From: Monoplex corrugatus
Taxonomy: Eukaryota > Mollusca > Gastropoda > Littorinimorpha > Ranellidae
Assembly: GCA_030674185.1 (NCBI GenBank)
Contig: JAPXFY010000012.1
Location: forward strand, 778,823-842,822
Length of the DNA stretch: 64,000 nt
Direction of reading: 5' to 3'
The translations under genes and the position numbers were made by a program. The notes beneath the pieces were generated by a model that was not told where the DNA came from, did not search any database, and saw only the letters and a list, made by a program, of their open reading frames with translations. This document shows positions 1 to 11,097 of this stretch, in pieces (the stretch's first letter is position 1; the number at the start of each line of letters is the position of its first letter).

Positions 1-138
1 ACAAACAAAGATTAAGAAATTTCTTACAGTATTTCAGTCTCTTTCAAACATCAACCTTCCAACCCACACTCCAACCTCTTCACATACCCAACCTCCCAAC
101 CACCCCACAGCCCAACAGGCAGGTGAACAGAGACACAC
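1..138. other. SLC25A21 intron sequence, downstream of exon 4
   Basis: Intron following exon 4 on the minus strand. I see no further carrier exon here. The next exon must lie beyond the left edge. Confidence 0.6.
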
Positions 139-246
139 CTGTGAGAACTGCTGTCTCTCTGATTGAAGTTTCACCTTGACCACTTCAAAAGGGTTGATGA
201 CGAAGGCCTCCGTCATGCCCGCACACAGCCCCGCTAACGTCAGTAC
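139..246 (-). CDS. SLC25A21: SLC25A21 coding exon 4 (partial gene)
   Basis: This is an internal exon of the mitochondrial 2-oxodicarboxylate carrier, which exchanges 2-oxoadipate and 2-oxoglutarate across the inner mitochondrial membrane in lysine and tryptophan breakdown. The 108 bases read as 36 whole codons in phase 0. They begin VLTLAGLCAGMTEAF and carry the second carrier signature, NPFEVVKVKLQ, which fits the family pattern P-x-[DE]-x-x-[KR]. The acceptor is TGTGTGCAG followed by GTACTG, and the donor is CAG followed by GTGTGT. The polypyrimidine tract is a TG repeat. The phase matches exon 3, which ends on a full codon. The remaining exons lie beyond position 1. The first 14 bases of the exon and its acceptor recur throughout the upstream intron array. 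The family assignment is secure; the paralogue is chosen from the combined exons. Confidence 0.9.
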
Positions 247-434
247 CTGCACACACACAAGTCACACAGCTAACGTCAGTACCTGCACACACAAGTCACA
301 CAGCTAACGACAGTACCTGCACACACACATACACGTCACAAAGCTAACGTCAGTACCTGGGCACACAAGTCACACAGCTAACGTCAGTACCTGCACACAC
401 ACACACACACACGTCACACACCTAACGTCAGTAC

Positions 435-477
<43 letters not shown>

Positions 478-772
478 ACGTCAGTACCTGCACACACACA
501 CACACACAAAAGTCACACAGCTAATGTCAGTACCTGCACACACACACACACGTCACACAGCTAACGTCAGTACCTGCGCGCACACACACACACACACACG
601 TCACACAGCTAATGTCAGTACCTGCACGCACGCACGCACACACACACACACACACACACGTCACACAGCTAACGTCAGTACCTGCACACACGCACACGTC
701 ACACAGCTAACGTCAGTACCTGCACACACACACACACGTCACACAGCTAACTTCAGTACCTGCATACACACA

Positions 773-811
<39 letters not shown>

Positions 812-841
812 CACACCTAACGTCAGTACCTGCACACACAC
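233..841. repeat. Minisatellite carrying the exon 4 acceptor, first block
   Basis: About 14 copies, including the exon itself, share GCTAACGTCAGTACCTGC followed by a variable (CA)n run and CGTCACACA or AGTCACACA. Read on the minus strand, each copy is a (TG)n tract, then TGCAG, then GTACTGACGTTAGC. Those are the exon 4 polypyrimidine tract, its acceptor and its first 14 coding bases. Unit length varies from about 34 to 65 bp because the CA run varies. Confidence 0.92.
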
Positions 842-969
842 ACAATAATAATAATAATTATAATAATAATTACAATATTTATATAGCGCAAAATCTTGAT
901 AAAATCAAATCTAAGCGCTGAAGCAGACACACACGTAAGTACGCACGCACGCACGCACGCACACACACG

Positions 970-1000
<31 letters not shown>

Positions 1001-1774
1001 GCATGGCTATAAATGGGGAGAAAGAATAAAAGCAATAAAAGCAAGAATAAAAGCAATGGAAAATTATAGAGAGCATAGCATATACAATTATATATTATAA
1101 CCATGTGATTCCCTCCGAGCGGAGACAGGCTGCAGAGGGGGGGGGGGGGGGGGGGGTTGAGTGAGGTTAGGATTTTATGCGGAGGAGAAAAGGTGAGTTT
1201 TGAGAGCGGACTTGAAGGAGACAAAAGTAGGTTGCTGACGGACTGAGAGAGGAAGTCTGTTCCAGGAGAGTGGACCAGAAACAGAGAAGGCTCGTGGACC
1301 ATAGGTATTGAGCTTAGTGCGTGGAAAGCGAAAAGTCAGAGGATCGGAAGCAGAGCGGAGGGTACGTGAGGGAAGATAGATCTCAAGTAGGCTTGACAGG
1401 TAATCGGGGGCTGCGTTATTGAGGCTTTTGTAGCACATGGTGTCTAGTTTGTACTGTATGCGCTTTGATACAGGGAGCCAGTGAAGTTGTGCCAGGAGAG
1501 GAGATATGTGGTCAGCTTTTTTCTTTTTGAGTACAAGGCGTACAGCATTGTTTTGAATGCGCTGTAGGATGTGAATGGTGGAGGCAGGAAGACCAGACAG
1601 GAGTGAATTGCAATAGTCAATGCGAGACATTATGAAGGAGAGAACGAGTTTTGCAGTTGTTTCGACAGAGAGATACTTCCTGATCAGCCTTATACGATAG
1701 AGATGATAGTAGCAGGATCTGGCAGTTTGAGAAACAAAGTTGTTCATGGAGAGGGTAGAGTCAATGCAGACACA
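842..1774 (-). mobile_element. 5'-truncated L2/CR1-like LINE
   Basis: The minus strand encodes the C-terminal part of a non-LTR retrotransposon polyprotein downstream of the reverse transcriptase core. It contains the family blocks SRIDYCNSLLSGLP, LQRIQNNAVRLV, PLLAQLHWLPVSKRI and SVSGPLSWNRLPLSVR. The reading frame ends FSSA-stop near 1175. The 3' region carries a run of about 18 C (G on the plus strand, 1138-1156), a TG/CG tract, a conserved AGCGCTTAGATTTGATTTTA segment and an (ATT)n tail at 842-870. The element is truncated at its 5' end near 1774 and sits inside the CA-rich acceptor array, which continues on both sides. Confidence 0.9.
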
Positions 1775-1889
1775 CACACACACACACACCTAACGTCAGT
1801 ACCTGCACACACACACACACACACGTCACACAGCTAATGTCAGTACCTGCACACACACACACACGTCACACAGCTAACGTCAGTACCTG

Positions 1890-1956
<67 letters not shown>

Positions 1957-2024
1957 CACAGCTAATGTCAGTACCTGCACACACACACGCACACACACAC
2001 ACGTCACACAGCTAACGTCAGTAC

Positions 2025-2096
<72 letters not shown>

Positions 2097-2262
2097 GTCA
2101 CACAGCTAACGTCGGTACCTGCACACACACAAATCACACAGCTAACGTCAGTGCCTGCACACACAAGTCACACAGCTAACGTCAGTACCTGCACACACAC
2201 ACACAAATCACACAGCTAATGTCAGTACCTGCACACACACAAGTCACACATCTCTTGTAGAC
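1775..2262. repeat. Minisatellite carrying the exon 4 acceptor, second block
   Basis: About nine more copies of the unit seen at 233-841, with CA runs of up to about 60 bases. The LINE at 842-1774 separates the two blocks, so the array appears to predate the insertion. Confidence 0.9.
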
Positions 2263-2541
2263 ATTTATCAAACTATATGGACATAACCTGAAGGCGAAAC
2301 AACACACTGACTTTCCAAAACAAGCGCAGCTGCTCGCACTGCAACAACTGCTGGTCCAGACGTCATGGAAGTCTGGTTGTTTTTCATCTGGTTTTTGTTG
2401 TTAATTGTTTGTTGTTTGTTGTCTTACTTTTACGCTTGACAAAGGCCAGTTGACGGAAAATGTGCGCCCGTCTTGTCATGTTATATTAAATAATGATTTT
2501 TTGACAAATTATAGCAGTCCGCCACATAGGTTTTACTGAAT
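2263..2541 (+). mobile_element. Interspersed repeat with TTGACAAAGGCC hairpin motif
   Basis: The segment around 2350-2500 contains CGCTTGACAAAGGCCAGTTG followed by ACGGAAAATGTGCGCC, then TTGTCATG and TATTAAATAAT. It matches elements at 16.4-17.5 kb. The element type is not identified. The remainder of the stretch shows no coding potential. Confidence 0.6.
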
Positions 2542-3030
2542 CCATTAGTCATTATCATTTTATAACACCTACACGTATGGAATCACTGTATGCACCATTG
2601 TTTACACTTACTTGTGTCGTAGCGCTGTCGCCGTGACCCGGCCTCATCAGCGACTGACTGTGTTACTGCTGAGAGGAGAGTGAGGCAGTCATGAGCGAAA
2701 CTTGTATCCGTTTGTTGTGTCCAAACTCGAGTTTGGAATTCATGAGTTTCGCTCTTGGTTCATAGTTGTCGATGTTAACAGCCTCGCTCACCTGTCTTGA
2801 CAGGGCCGTGTTGTGTGTCGACGTCACAGCCATGGTGTACTGTGGTGGAGTGACGTCATTTCTGTGGTGTCTGGATGTGTGTCTCCATAACACAGAATCT
2901 TTGTGTCTGTTATTGTGATCTTTCATGTGGCCACGCCCCTGGCTGTACGCACTTCTCCCAGTCTCTCCTAGATATGGGCGTACAGTGATTCCATACGTGT
3001 AGTTGTTATAAAGTAATAATGACTAAAGGA
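2542..3030. mobile_element. Nonautonomous DNA element with ~49-bp terminal inverted repeats
   Basis: The left end (2542-2590) and right end (2982-3030) are near-perfect inverted copies sharing CTACACGTATGGAATCACTG. The interior of about 390 bp has no convincing protein; its 87-codon minus-strand frame shows no recognisable motif. The superfamily is not clear. Confidence 0.75.
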
Positions 3031-3100
3031 ATAAGGATTTTGATTCTGTTTTTATGTTTTTCTGGTTTGTGCATATGGACTGGTTTGGTTATACGTAACT

Positions 3101-3415
3101 ATGGTCTGTTAGAAGACGCCTGCAGGCCTGGTACCTCTGACTTCAGCCCTGTTATATTGTATGGTACCATGGTTTGTTAGAAGACGCCTGTAGGCCTGGT
3201 ACCTCTGACTTCAGCCCTGTTATATTGTATGGTACCATGGTTTGTTAGAAGACGCCTGCAGGCCTGGTACCTCTGACTTCAGCCCTGTTATATTGTATGG
3301 TACCATGGTTTGTTAGAAGACGCCTGTAGGCCTGGTACCTCTGACTTCAGCCCTGTTATATTGCATGGTACCATGGTTTGTTAGAAGACGCCTGCGGGCC
3401 TGGTACCTCTGACTT
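3101..3415. repeat. 68-bp tandem repeat, 5 copies
   Basis: The unit contains TTGTTAGAAGACGCCTGCAG and GTACCTCTGACTTCAGCC. Copies are nearly identical, differing mainly at GCAGG/GTAGG. Confidence 0.95.
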
Positions 3416-4085
3416 CAGTTCTGTAGAATTTCTGCAGGGTTACACTACCCTCAACTCATGGCTCATGGCCACAAGACCTACCCTGTGAGTGCAGGGGGCT
3501 GGAGCTTTAGGTGACCCTGACCCTTATCCACCCCATAGCTCCATAACCGGACAAACAGAGTATTTTTTTAATATTTCCAGGTGAAATGCAGAACAAAATT
3601 AAATATGGCAGTCATCATAATCCTGCACCTAAACCTTGTGCATTGTTCTTGATAAAAGACAACTGGTTCAAAACCAACTGTATTTATCTTCACTTGTTTC
3701 TGATGATAGGTTCACAGGTTGTTGGGTTTTTTTTGTTTTGTTTGTTTTTTTCTTTCCTGTTTTGCTTCTGTTTCAGCTGCACAACTGATCATTATTTCAT
3801 CGCTTGATCAAAGACACGCACATATTGCACGTTGTTTGTTCGGATGAGACATCCAATGCGATATTGATCCAAGGGGAGTAATCCTTTGTTCGGATGAAAC
3901 ATCTAATACGATATTGATCCAAGGGGAGTAATCCCGTCATAATACACAGCGTCCGCAATTAGTGAATTGCCTCCCTTGCTTGCTCGAAGCTGGCTATTTT
4001 CTATATATATCACTGACGGCCAGTGTGTACATGACAAACTTATCACACTTACTGGACACATCAATGAAAACTATGTTTATTCAAT
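3416..4085. other. Intron 3 spacer with a short duplication
   Basis: Mostly unique intron sequence. A segment of about 50 bp (CGGATGAGACATCC then GATATTGATCCAAGGGGAGT) is duplicated at about 3840-3884 and 3890-3935. No coding exon recognised. Confidence 0.6.
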
Positions 4086-4980
4086 ACAATTATTACACAC
4101 ACTGACATGACATACATGCATTATGAAACAAACACATTACAATTATTACACACACTGACATGACATGCATTATGAAACAAACACATTACAATTATTACAC
4201 ACACTGACATGACATGCATTATGAAACAAACACATTACAATTATTACACACACTGACATGACATGCATTATGAAACAAACACATTACAATTATTACACAC
4301 ACTGACATGACATACATGCATTATGAAACAAACACATTACAATTATTACACACACTGACATGACATACATGCATTATGAAACAAACACATTACAATTATT
4401 ACACACACTGACATGACATACATGCATTATGAAACAAACACATTACAATTATTACACACACTGACATGACATACATGCATTATGAAACAAACACATTACA
4501 ATTATTACACACACTGACATGACATACATGCATTATGAAACAAACACATTACAATTATTACACACACTGACATGACATACATGCATTATGAAACAAACAC
4601 ATTACAATTATTACACACACTGACATGACATACATGCATTATGAAACAAACACATTACAATTATTACACACACTGACATGACATACATGCATTATGAAAC
4701 AAACACATTACAATTATTACACACACTGACATGACATACATGCATTATGAAACAAACACATTACAATTATTACACACACTGACATGACATACATGCATTA
4801 TGAAACAAACACATTACAATTATTACACACACTGACATGACATACATGCATTATGAAACAAACACATTACAATTATTACACACACTGACATGACATACAT
4901 GCATTATGAAACAAACACATTACAATTATTACACACACTGACATGACATACATGCATTATGAAACAAACACATTACAATT
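4086..4980. repeat. 53-bp tandem array, ~17 copies
   Basis: The unit joins ACAATTATTACACACACTGA, CATGACATACATGCATTATG and AAACAAACACATT. Some early copies are 4 bp shorter (49 bp, lacking TACA). The copies are otherwise almost identical. Confidence 0.97.
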
Positions 4981-5180
4981 AAAACCAACCAACCAAACCA
5001 AACCAAATAAATAAATGCATCTATAAAAAATCTATGAAAAAGAAATAAAGAAATGAATGAATAAATAAGCAAATAAATATAAATAACTAAATAAATAATG
5101 ACAAAAAACAGATGCAAAGACATCAGTGTGCTTAGCATATATATCAATATAAGAAATCAGTGTTAAATCCAATGACTTAC

Positions 5181-5310
5181 AATAGGCTGTGAAATGTAGT
5201 CTCCGTATGCGAAGGCCGACTTGTAACGTTCAAAAGTGAAGAATTTAGTGGCTCTCTTCGGCGTCTCAGCAAGCAAGGGAGGTAATATGCCTTTGTAAAA
5301 GGACAAAGGT
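5181..5310 (-). CDS. SLC25A21: SLC25A21 coding exon 3
   Basis: This 130-base exon encodes the link between the first and second carrier repeats. After the split glycine codon it reads PLSFYKGILPPLLAETPKRA and then TKFFTFERYKSAFAYGD. The block FYKGILPP..AETPKRA.KFFTFE..K is characteristic of the oxodicarboxylate carrier. The acceptor is a T-rich tract ending TTTCAG, and the donor is ATT followed by GTAAGT. One base completes the GGA codon begun in exon 2, and the exon then ends in phase 0, as exon 4 requires. The exon has no start codon of its own and was found by reading the minus strand directly. It sits between the 53-bp array (200 bp downstream in the gene) and the 45-bp array (280 bp upstream). 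Confidence 0.93.
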
Positions 5311-5590
5311 CTGAAACATTGACAAAAAAAACATACACAGAGACTGTCATTATTCTCTCTCTCCCTCTCTCACTCTCTCTCTCTCCCCTTCCCTCCCTCT
5401 ATCCCTCTTCCTCTCATACAACAAACATCACAAAAGCCTAACAAACAAAGAAACAAAAAATAATGATACAATAAAATAATAACATTGCCAAACAAAATTG
5501 ACTGATTTATCACCATCAGCAGCAGCAGCGTCAAACCAACACATCAACAACAAAACAATTGACATAAAGACCACATACACAATGACACAA

Positions 5591-8500
5591 AGTAACAGGA
5601 GACATAGGACAGTAACACCATACTGTAATCAACCCTTTATCAGGAGACATAGGACAGTAACACCATACTGTAATCAACCCTTTGTCAGGAGACATAGGAC
5701 AGTAACACCATACTGTAATCAACCCTTTATCAGGAGACATAGGACAGTAACACCATACTGTAATCAGCCCTTTATCAGGAGATATATGACAGTAACACCA
5801 TACTGTAATCAACCCTTTATCAGGAGATCTCTGACAGTAACACCATACTGTAATCAACCCTTTATCAGGAGACATAGGACAGTAACACCATACTGTAATC
5901 AACCCTTTATCAGGAGACATAGGACAGTAACACCATACTGTAATCAGCCCTTTATCAGGAGATATATGACAGTAACACCATACTGTAATCAACCCTTTAT
6001 CAGGAGATATATGACTAACACCATACTGTAATCAGCCCTTTATCAGGAGATATATGACAGTAACACCATACTGTAATCAACCCTTTATCAGGAGATATAT
6101 GACAGTAACACCATACTGTAATCAGCCCTTTATCAGGAGATATATGACAGTAACACCATACTGTAATCAACCCTTTATCAGGAGATATATGACAGTAACA
6201 CCATACTGTAATCAGCCCTTTATCAGGAGATCTATGAAAGTAACACCATACTGTAATCAGCCCTTTATCAGGAGATATAGGACAGTAACACCATACTGTA
6301 ATCAGCCCTTTATCACGAGATATATGACAGTAACACCATACTGTAATCAACCCTTTATCAGGAGATATATGACAGTAACACCATACTGTAATCAACCCTT
6401 TATCAGGAGATATATGACAGTAACACCATACTGTAATCAGCCCTTTATCAGGAGATATATGACAGTAACACCATACTGTAATCAACCCTTATCAGGAGAT
6501 ATAGTGACAGTAACACCATACTGTAATCAACCCTTTATCAGGAGATATATGACAGTAACACCATTACTGTAATCAACCCTTTATCAGGAGATATATGACA
6601 GTAACACCATACTGTAATCAAACCCTTTATCAGGAGATTAGGACAGTAACACCATACTGTAATCAACCCTTTATCAGGAGATATAGACAGTAACACCATA
6701 CTGTAATCAGCCCTTTATCAGGAGAATATGACAGTAACACCATACTGTAATCAGCCCTTTATCAGAGATTAGACAGTAACACCATACTGTAATCAACCCT
6801 TTATCAGGAATATATGACAGTAACACCATACTGTAATCAACCCTTTATCAGGAGATATAGACAGTAACACCATACTGTAATCAAGCCCTTTATCAGGAGA
6901 TCTATGACAGTAACACCATACTGTAATCAACCCTTTATCAGGAGATATATGGACAGTAACACCATACTGTAATCAAGCCCTTTATCAGGAGATATATGAC
7001 AGTAACACCATACTGTAATCAACCTTTATCAGGAGATATATGACAGTAACACCATACTGTAATCAACCCTTTATCAGGAGATCTATGACAGTAAACAGTA
7101 ACACCATACTGTAATCAACCCTTTATCAGGAGATATATGACAGTAACACCATACTGTAATCACCCTTTATCAGGAGATATATGACAGTAACACCATACTG
7201 TAATCAGCCCTTTATCAGGAGATATAGGACAGTAACACCATACTGTAATCACCCTTTATCAGGAGATATATGACAGTAACACCATACTGTAATCAGCCCT
7301 TTATCAGGAGATATAGACAGTAACACCATACTGTAATCAGCCCTTTATCAGGAGATATAGACAGTAACACCATACTGTAATCACCCTTTATCAGGAGATA
7401 TATGACAGTAACACCATACTGTAATCAACCCTTTATCAGGAGATATAGGACAGTAACACCATACTGTAATCAGCCCTTTATCAGAGATATATGACAGTAA
7501 CACCATACTGTAATCAACCCTTTATCAGGAGATATATGACAGTAACACCATACTGTAATCAACCCTTTATCAGGAGATATATGACAGTAACACCATATAC
7601 TTTAGTAACAGTACACCACTGTATCACCTATCAGGAGATATATGACAGTAACACCATACTGTAATCAACCCTTTATCAGGAGATATATGACAGTAACACC
7701 ATACTGTAATCAACCCTTTATCAGAGATATGACAGTAACACCATACTGTAATCAACCCTTTATCAGAGATATATGACAGTAACACCATACTGTAATCAAC
7801 CCTTTATCAGAGATATATGACAGTAACCCTTACCCTTATCAGAATAGACAGTAACACCATCTGTAATCAACCCTTTATCAGGAGATATAGACAGTAACAC
7901 CATACTGTAATCACCCTTTATCAGGAGATATAGGACAGTAACACCATACTGTAATCAACCCTTTATCAGGAGATCATATGACAGTAACACCATACTGTAA
8001 TCACCCTTTATCAGGAGATATATGACAGTAACACCATACTGTAATCACCCTTTATCAGGAGATATATGACAGTAACACCATACTGTAATCAGCCCTTTAT
8101 CAGGAGATATATGACAGTAACACCATACTGTAATCAACCCTTTATCAGGAGATATATGACAGTAACACCATACTGTAATCAGCCCTTTATCAGGATATAT
8201 GACAGTAACACCATACTGTAATCACCCTTTATCAGGAGATATATGACAGTAACACCATACTGTAATCAGCCCTTTATCAGGATATGACAGTAACACCATA
8301 CTGTAATCACCCTTTATCAGGAGATATATGACAGTAACACCATACTGTAATCAACCCTTTATCAGGAGATATATGACAGTAACACCATACTGTAATCAGC
8401 CCTTTATCAGGAGATATGACAGTAACACCATACTGTAATCAGCCCTTTATCAGGAGATATAGGACAGTAACACCATACTGTAATCAGCCCTTTATCAGGA

Positions 8501-9991
8501 GATACATGACAGTAACACCATACTGTAATCAACCCTTTATCAGGAGACATAGACAGTAACACCATACTGTAATCAGCCCTTTATCAGGAGATATATGACA
8601 GTAACACCATACTGTAATCAGCCCTTTATCAGGAGTATATGACAGTAACACCATACTGTAATCAACCCTTTATCAGGAGATATAGGACAGTAACACCATA
8701 CTGTAATCAGCCCTTTATCAGGAGATATATGACAGTAACACCATACTGTAATCAGCCCTTTATCAGGAGATCATATGGACAGTAACACCATACTGTAATC
8801 AACCCTTTATCAGAGAATGACAGTAACACCATTGAATAGAATGACAGTAACACCATACTGTAATCAACCCTTTATCAGGAGATATATGACAGTAACACCA
8901 TACTGTAATCAACCCTTTATCAGGAGATATAGACAGTAACACCATACTGTAATCAGCCCTTTATCAGAGATAGGACAGTAACACCATACTGTAATCAACC
9001 CTTTATCAAGATCATATGACAGTAACACCATACTGTAATCAACCCTTTATCAGGAGATATAGACAGTAACACCATACTGTAATCAACCCTTTATCAGGAG
9101 ACATAGGACAGTAACACCATACTGTAATCACCCTTTATCAGGAGACTATGACAGTAACACCATACTGTAATCAACCCTTTATCAGGAGATATAGGACAGT
9201 AACACCATACTGTAATCAACCCTTTATCAGGAGATATATGGACAGTAACACCATACTGTAATCAACCTTTATCAGGAGATATATGACAGTAACACCATAC
9301 TGTAATCAGCCCTTTATCAGGAGAATAGACAGTAACACCATACTGTAATCAACCCTTTATCAGGAGATATATGACAGTAACACCATACTGTAATCAGCCC
9401 TTTATCAGGATATAGGACAGTAACACCATACTGTAATCAGCCTTTATCAGGAGATATGACAGTAACACCATACTGTAATCAACCCTTTATCAGAGACTAT
9501 AGGACAGTAACACCATACTGTAATCACCCTTTATCAGGAGATTATGACAGTAACACCATACTGTAATCAGCCCTTTATCAGGAGAATATGACAGTAACAC
9601 CATACTGTAATCAAGCCCTTTATCAGGAGACATAGGACAGTAACACCATACTGTAATCAACCCTTTATCAGGAGACATAGGACAGTAACACCATTCTGTA
9701 TAATCAGAAACATGACAGTAACACCATACTGTAATCAACCCTTTATCAGGAGATCTATGACAGTAACACCATACTGTAATCAACCCTTTATCAGGAGACA
9801 TAGGACAGTAACACCATTCTGTAATCAGCCCTTTATCAGGAGCATATAGACAGTAACACCATTACTGTAATCAACCCTTTATCAGGAGATCATATGACAG
9901 TAACACCATACTGTAATCAACCCTTTATCAGGAGACATAGGACAGTAACACCACACTGTAATCAGAAACATGACAGTAACACCATACTGTA
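5591..9991. repeat. 45-bp tandem array, ~97 copies (intron 2)
   Basis: The unit joins GACAGTAACACCATACTGTA, ATCAACCCTTTATCAGGAGA and a variable CATAG/TATAT. Because 45 is 15 codons, the first kilobase is open in frames on both strands. The section up to about 6480 keeps a strict 45-bp period. After that, one- and two-base deletions and insertions appear in most units. The array fills nearly all of SLC25A21 intron 2. Confidence 0.97.
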
Positions 9992-10025
9992 GCCAGCCCT
10001 GCATCATGTTCAACTCATCACTCAC

Positions 10026-10158
10026 CCCTCCTGTCTGTACATTTTGCGGAAACAGTCGATGACGGAGGTGTAGTGGTGTGGATCAGAGGGACCTCCCTGG
10101 ATCTGGAATCGTGTTTTGATCAGGTCCAGGGGGTGCATGATGGACACCTCCACAAAAC
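10026..10158 (-). CDS. SLC25A21: SLC25A21 coding exon 2
   Basis: The exon encodes the first carrier signature. It reads FVEVSIMHPLDLIKTRFQIQ and then GGPSDPHHYTSVIDCFRKMY RQEG. P-L-D-L-I-K fits the carrier motif P-x-[DE]-x-x-[KR], and HPLD.(I/V)KTRFQIQ is typical of SLC25A21. The acceptor is GTGTTGCAG followed by GTTTTG, and the donor is GAGGG followed by GTGAGT. It completes a glycine codon begun in exon 1 (G then GT) and leaves two bases (GG) for exon 3, so the phases close. It is isolated between two arrays: the 45-bp array stops about 35 bp past its donor and the 13-bp array begins about 20 bp before its acceptor. Confidence 0.94.
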
Positions 10159-10177
10159 CTGCAACACGCCCACCATG

Positions 10178-11086
10178 GTCAGTGTCAACAGTCAGTGTCA
10201 ACAGTCAGTGTCAACAGTCAGTGTTAACAGTCAGTGTTAACAGTCAGTGTTAACAGTCAGTGTTAACAGTCAGTGTTAACAGTCAGTGTCAACAGTCAGT
10301 GTCAACAGTCAATGTCAACAGTCAATGTCAACAGTCAGTGTTAACAGTCAGTGTTAACAGTCAGTGTTAACAGTCAGTGTCAACAGTCAGTGGTCGGTGT
10401 CAACATTCAGTGTCAACAGTCAGTGTCAACAGTCAGTGGTCGGTGTCAACAGTCAGTGCCAACAGTTAGTGCCAACAGTCAGTGTCAACAGTCAGTGTCA
10501 ACAGTCAGTGTTAACAGTCAGTATCAACAGTTAGTGCCAACAGTCAGTGCCAACAGTCAGTGTTAACAGTCAGTGTCAACAGTCAGTGGTCGGTGTCCAA
10601 CAGTCAGTGCCAACAGTCAGTGTCAACAGTCAGTGCCAACAGTAGTGCCAACAGTCAGTGTCAACAGTCAGTGTCAACAGTCAGTGTCAACAGTAAATGG
10701 TCAGTGTCAACAGTCAGTGTCAGCAGTCAATGGTCAGTGTCAACAGTTAGTGGTCAGTGTCAACAGTCAATGGTCAATGTCAACAGTCAATGGTCAGTGT
10801 CAACAGTCAGTGTCAATAGTCAATGGTCAGTGTCAACAGTCAATGGTCAGTGTCAACAGTCAGTGTCAACAGTCAACGGTCAGTGTCAACAGTCAACGGT
10901 CAGTGTCAACAGTCAACGGTCAGTGTCAACAGTCAATGGTCAGTGTCAACAGTCAGTGTCAACAGTCAATGGTCAGTGTCAACAGTCAGTATCAACAGTC
11001 AATGGTCAGTGTCAACAGTCAGTGTCAACAGTCAATGGTCAGTGTCAACAGTCAACAGTCAGTGTCAACAGTCAGTGTCAACAGTG
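10178..11086. repeat. 13-bp tandem array, ~68 copies (intron 1)
   Basis: The basic unit is CAGTGTCAACAGT, with variants containing GGTCAGTG, GTTAAC and GGTCGG. In transcript orientation the units read ACTGTTGACACTGAC and so repeat the branch-point-like CTGAC. Since 13 is not a multiple of three, all three frames read the same protein-like repeat; this is not a gene. It starts 20 bp from the exon 2 acceptor. Confidence 0.96.
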
Positions 11087-11097
11087 TGGTCATGCAA

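Noticed and set aside
524..820. Frame of HTHTRHTANVST repeats
   Set aside because: Translation of the acceptor-bearing minisatellite in the non-coding orientation.
5498..6572. Long open frames on both strands in the 45-bp array
   Set aside because: They arise because the unit is 15 codons long without a stop. The frames exist on both strands, break at small indels, and have no gene signals.
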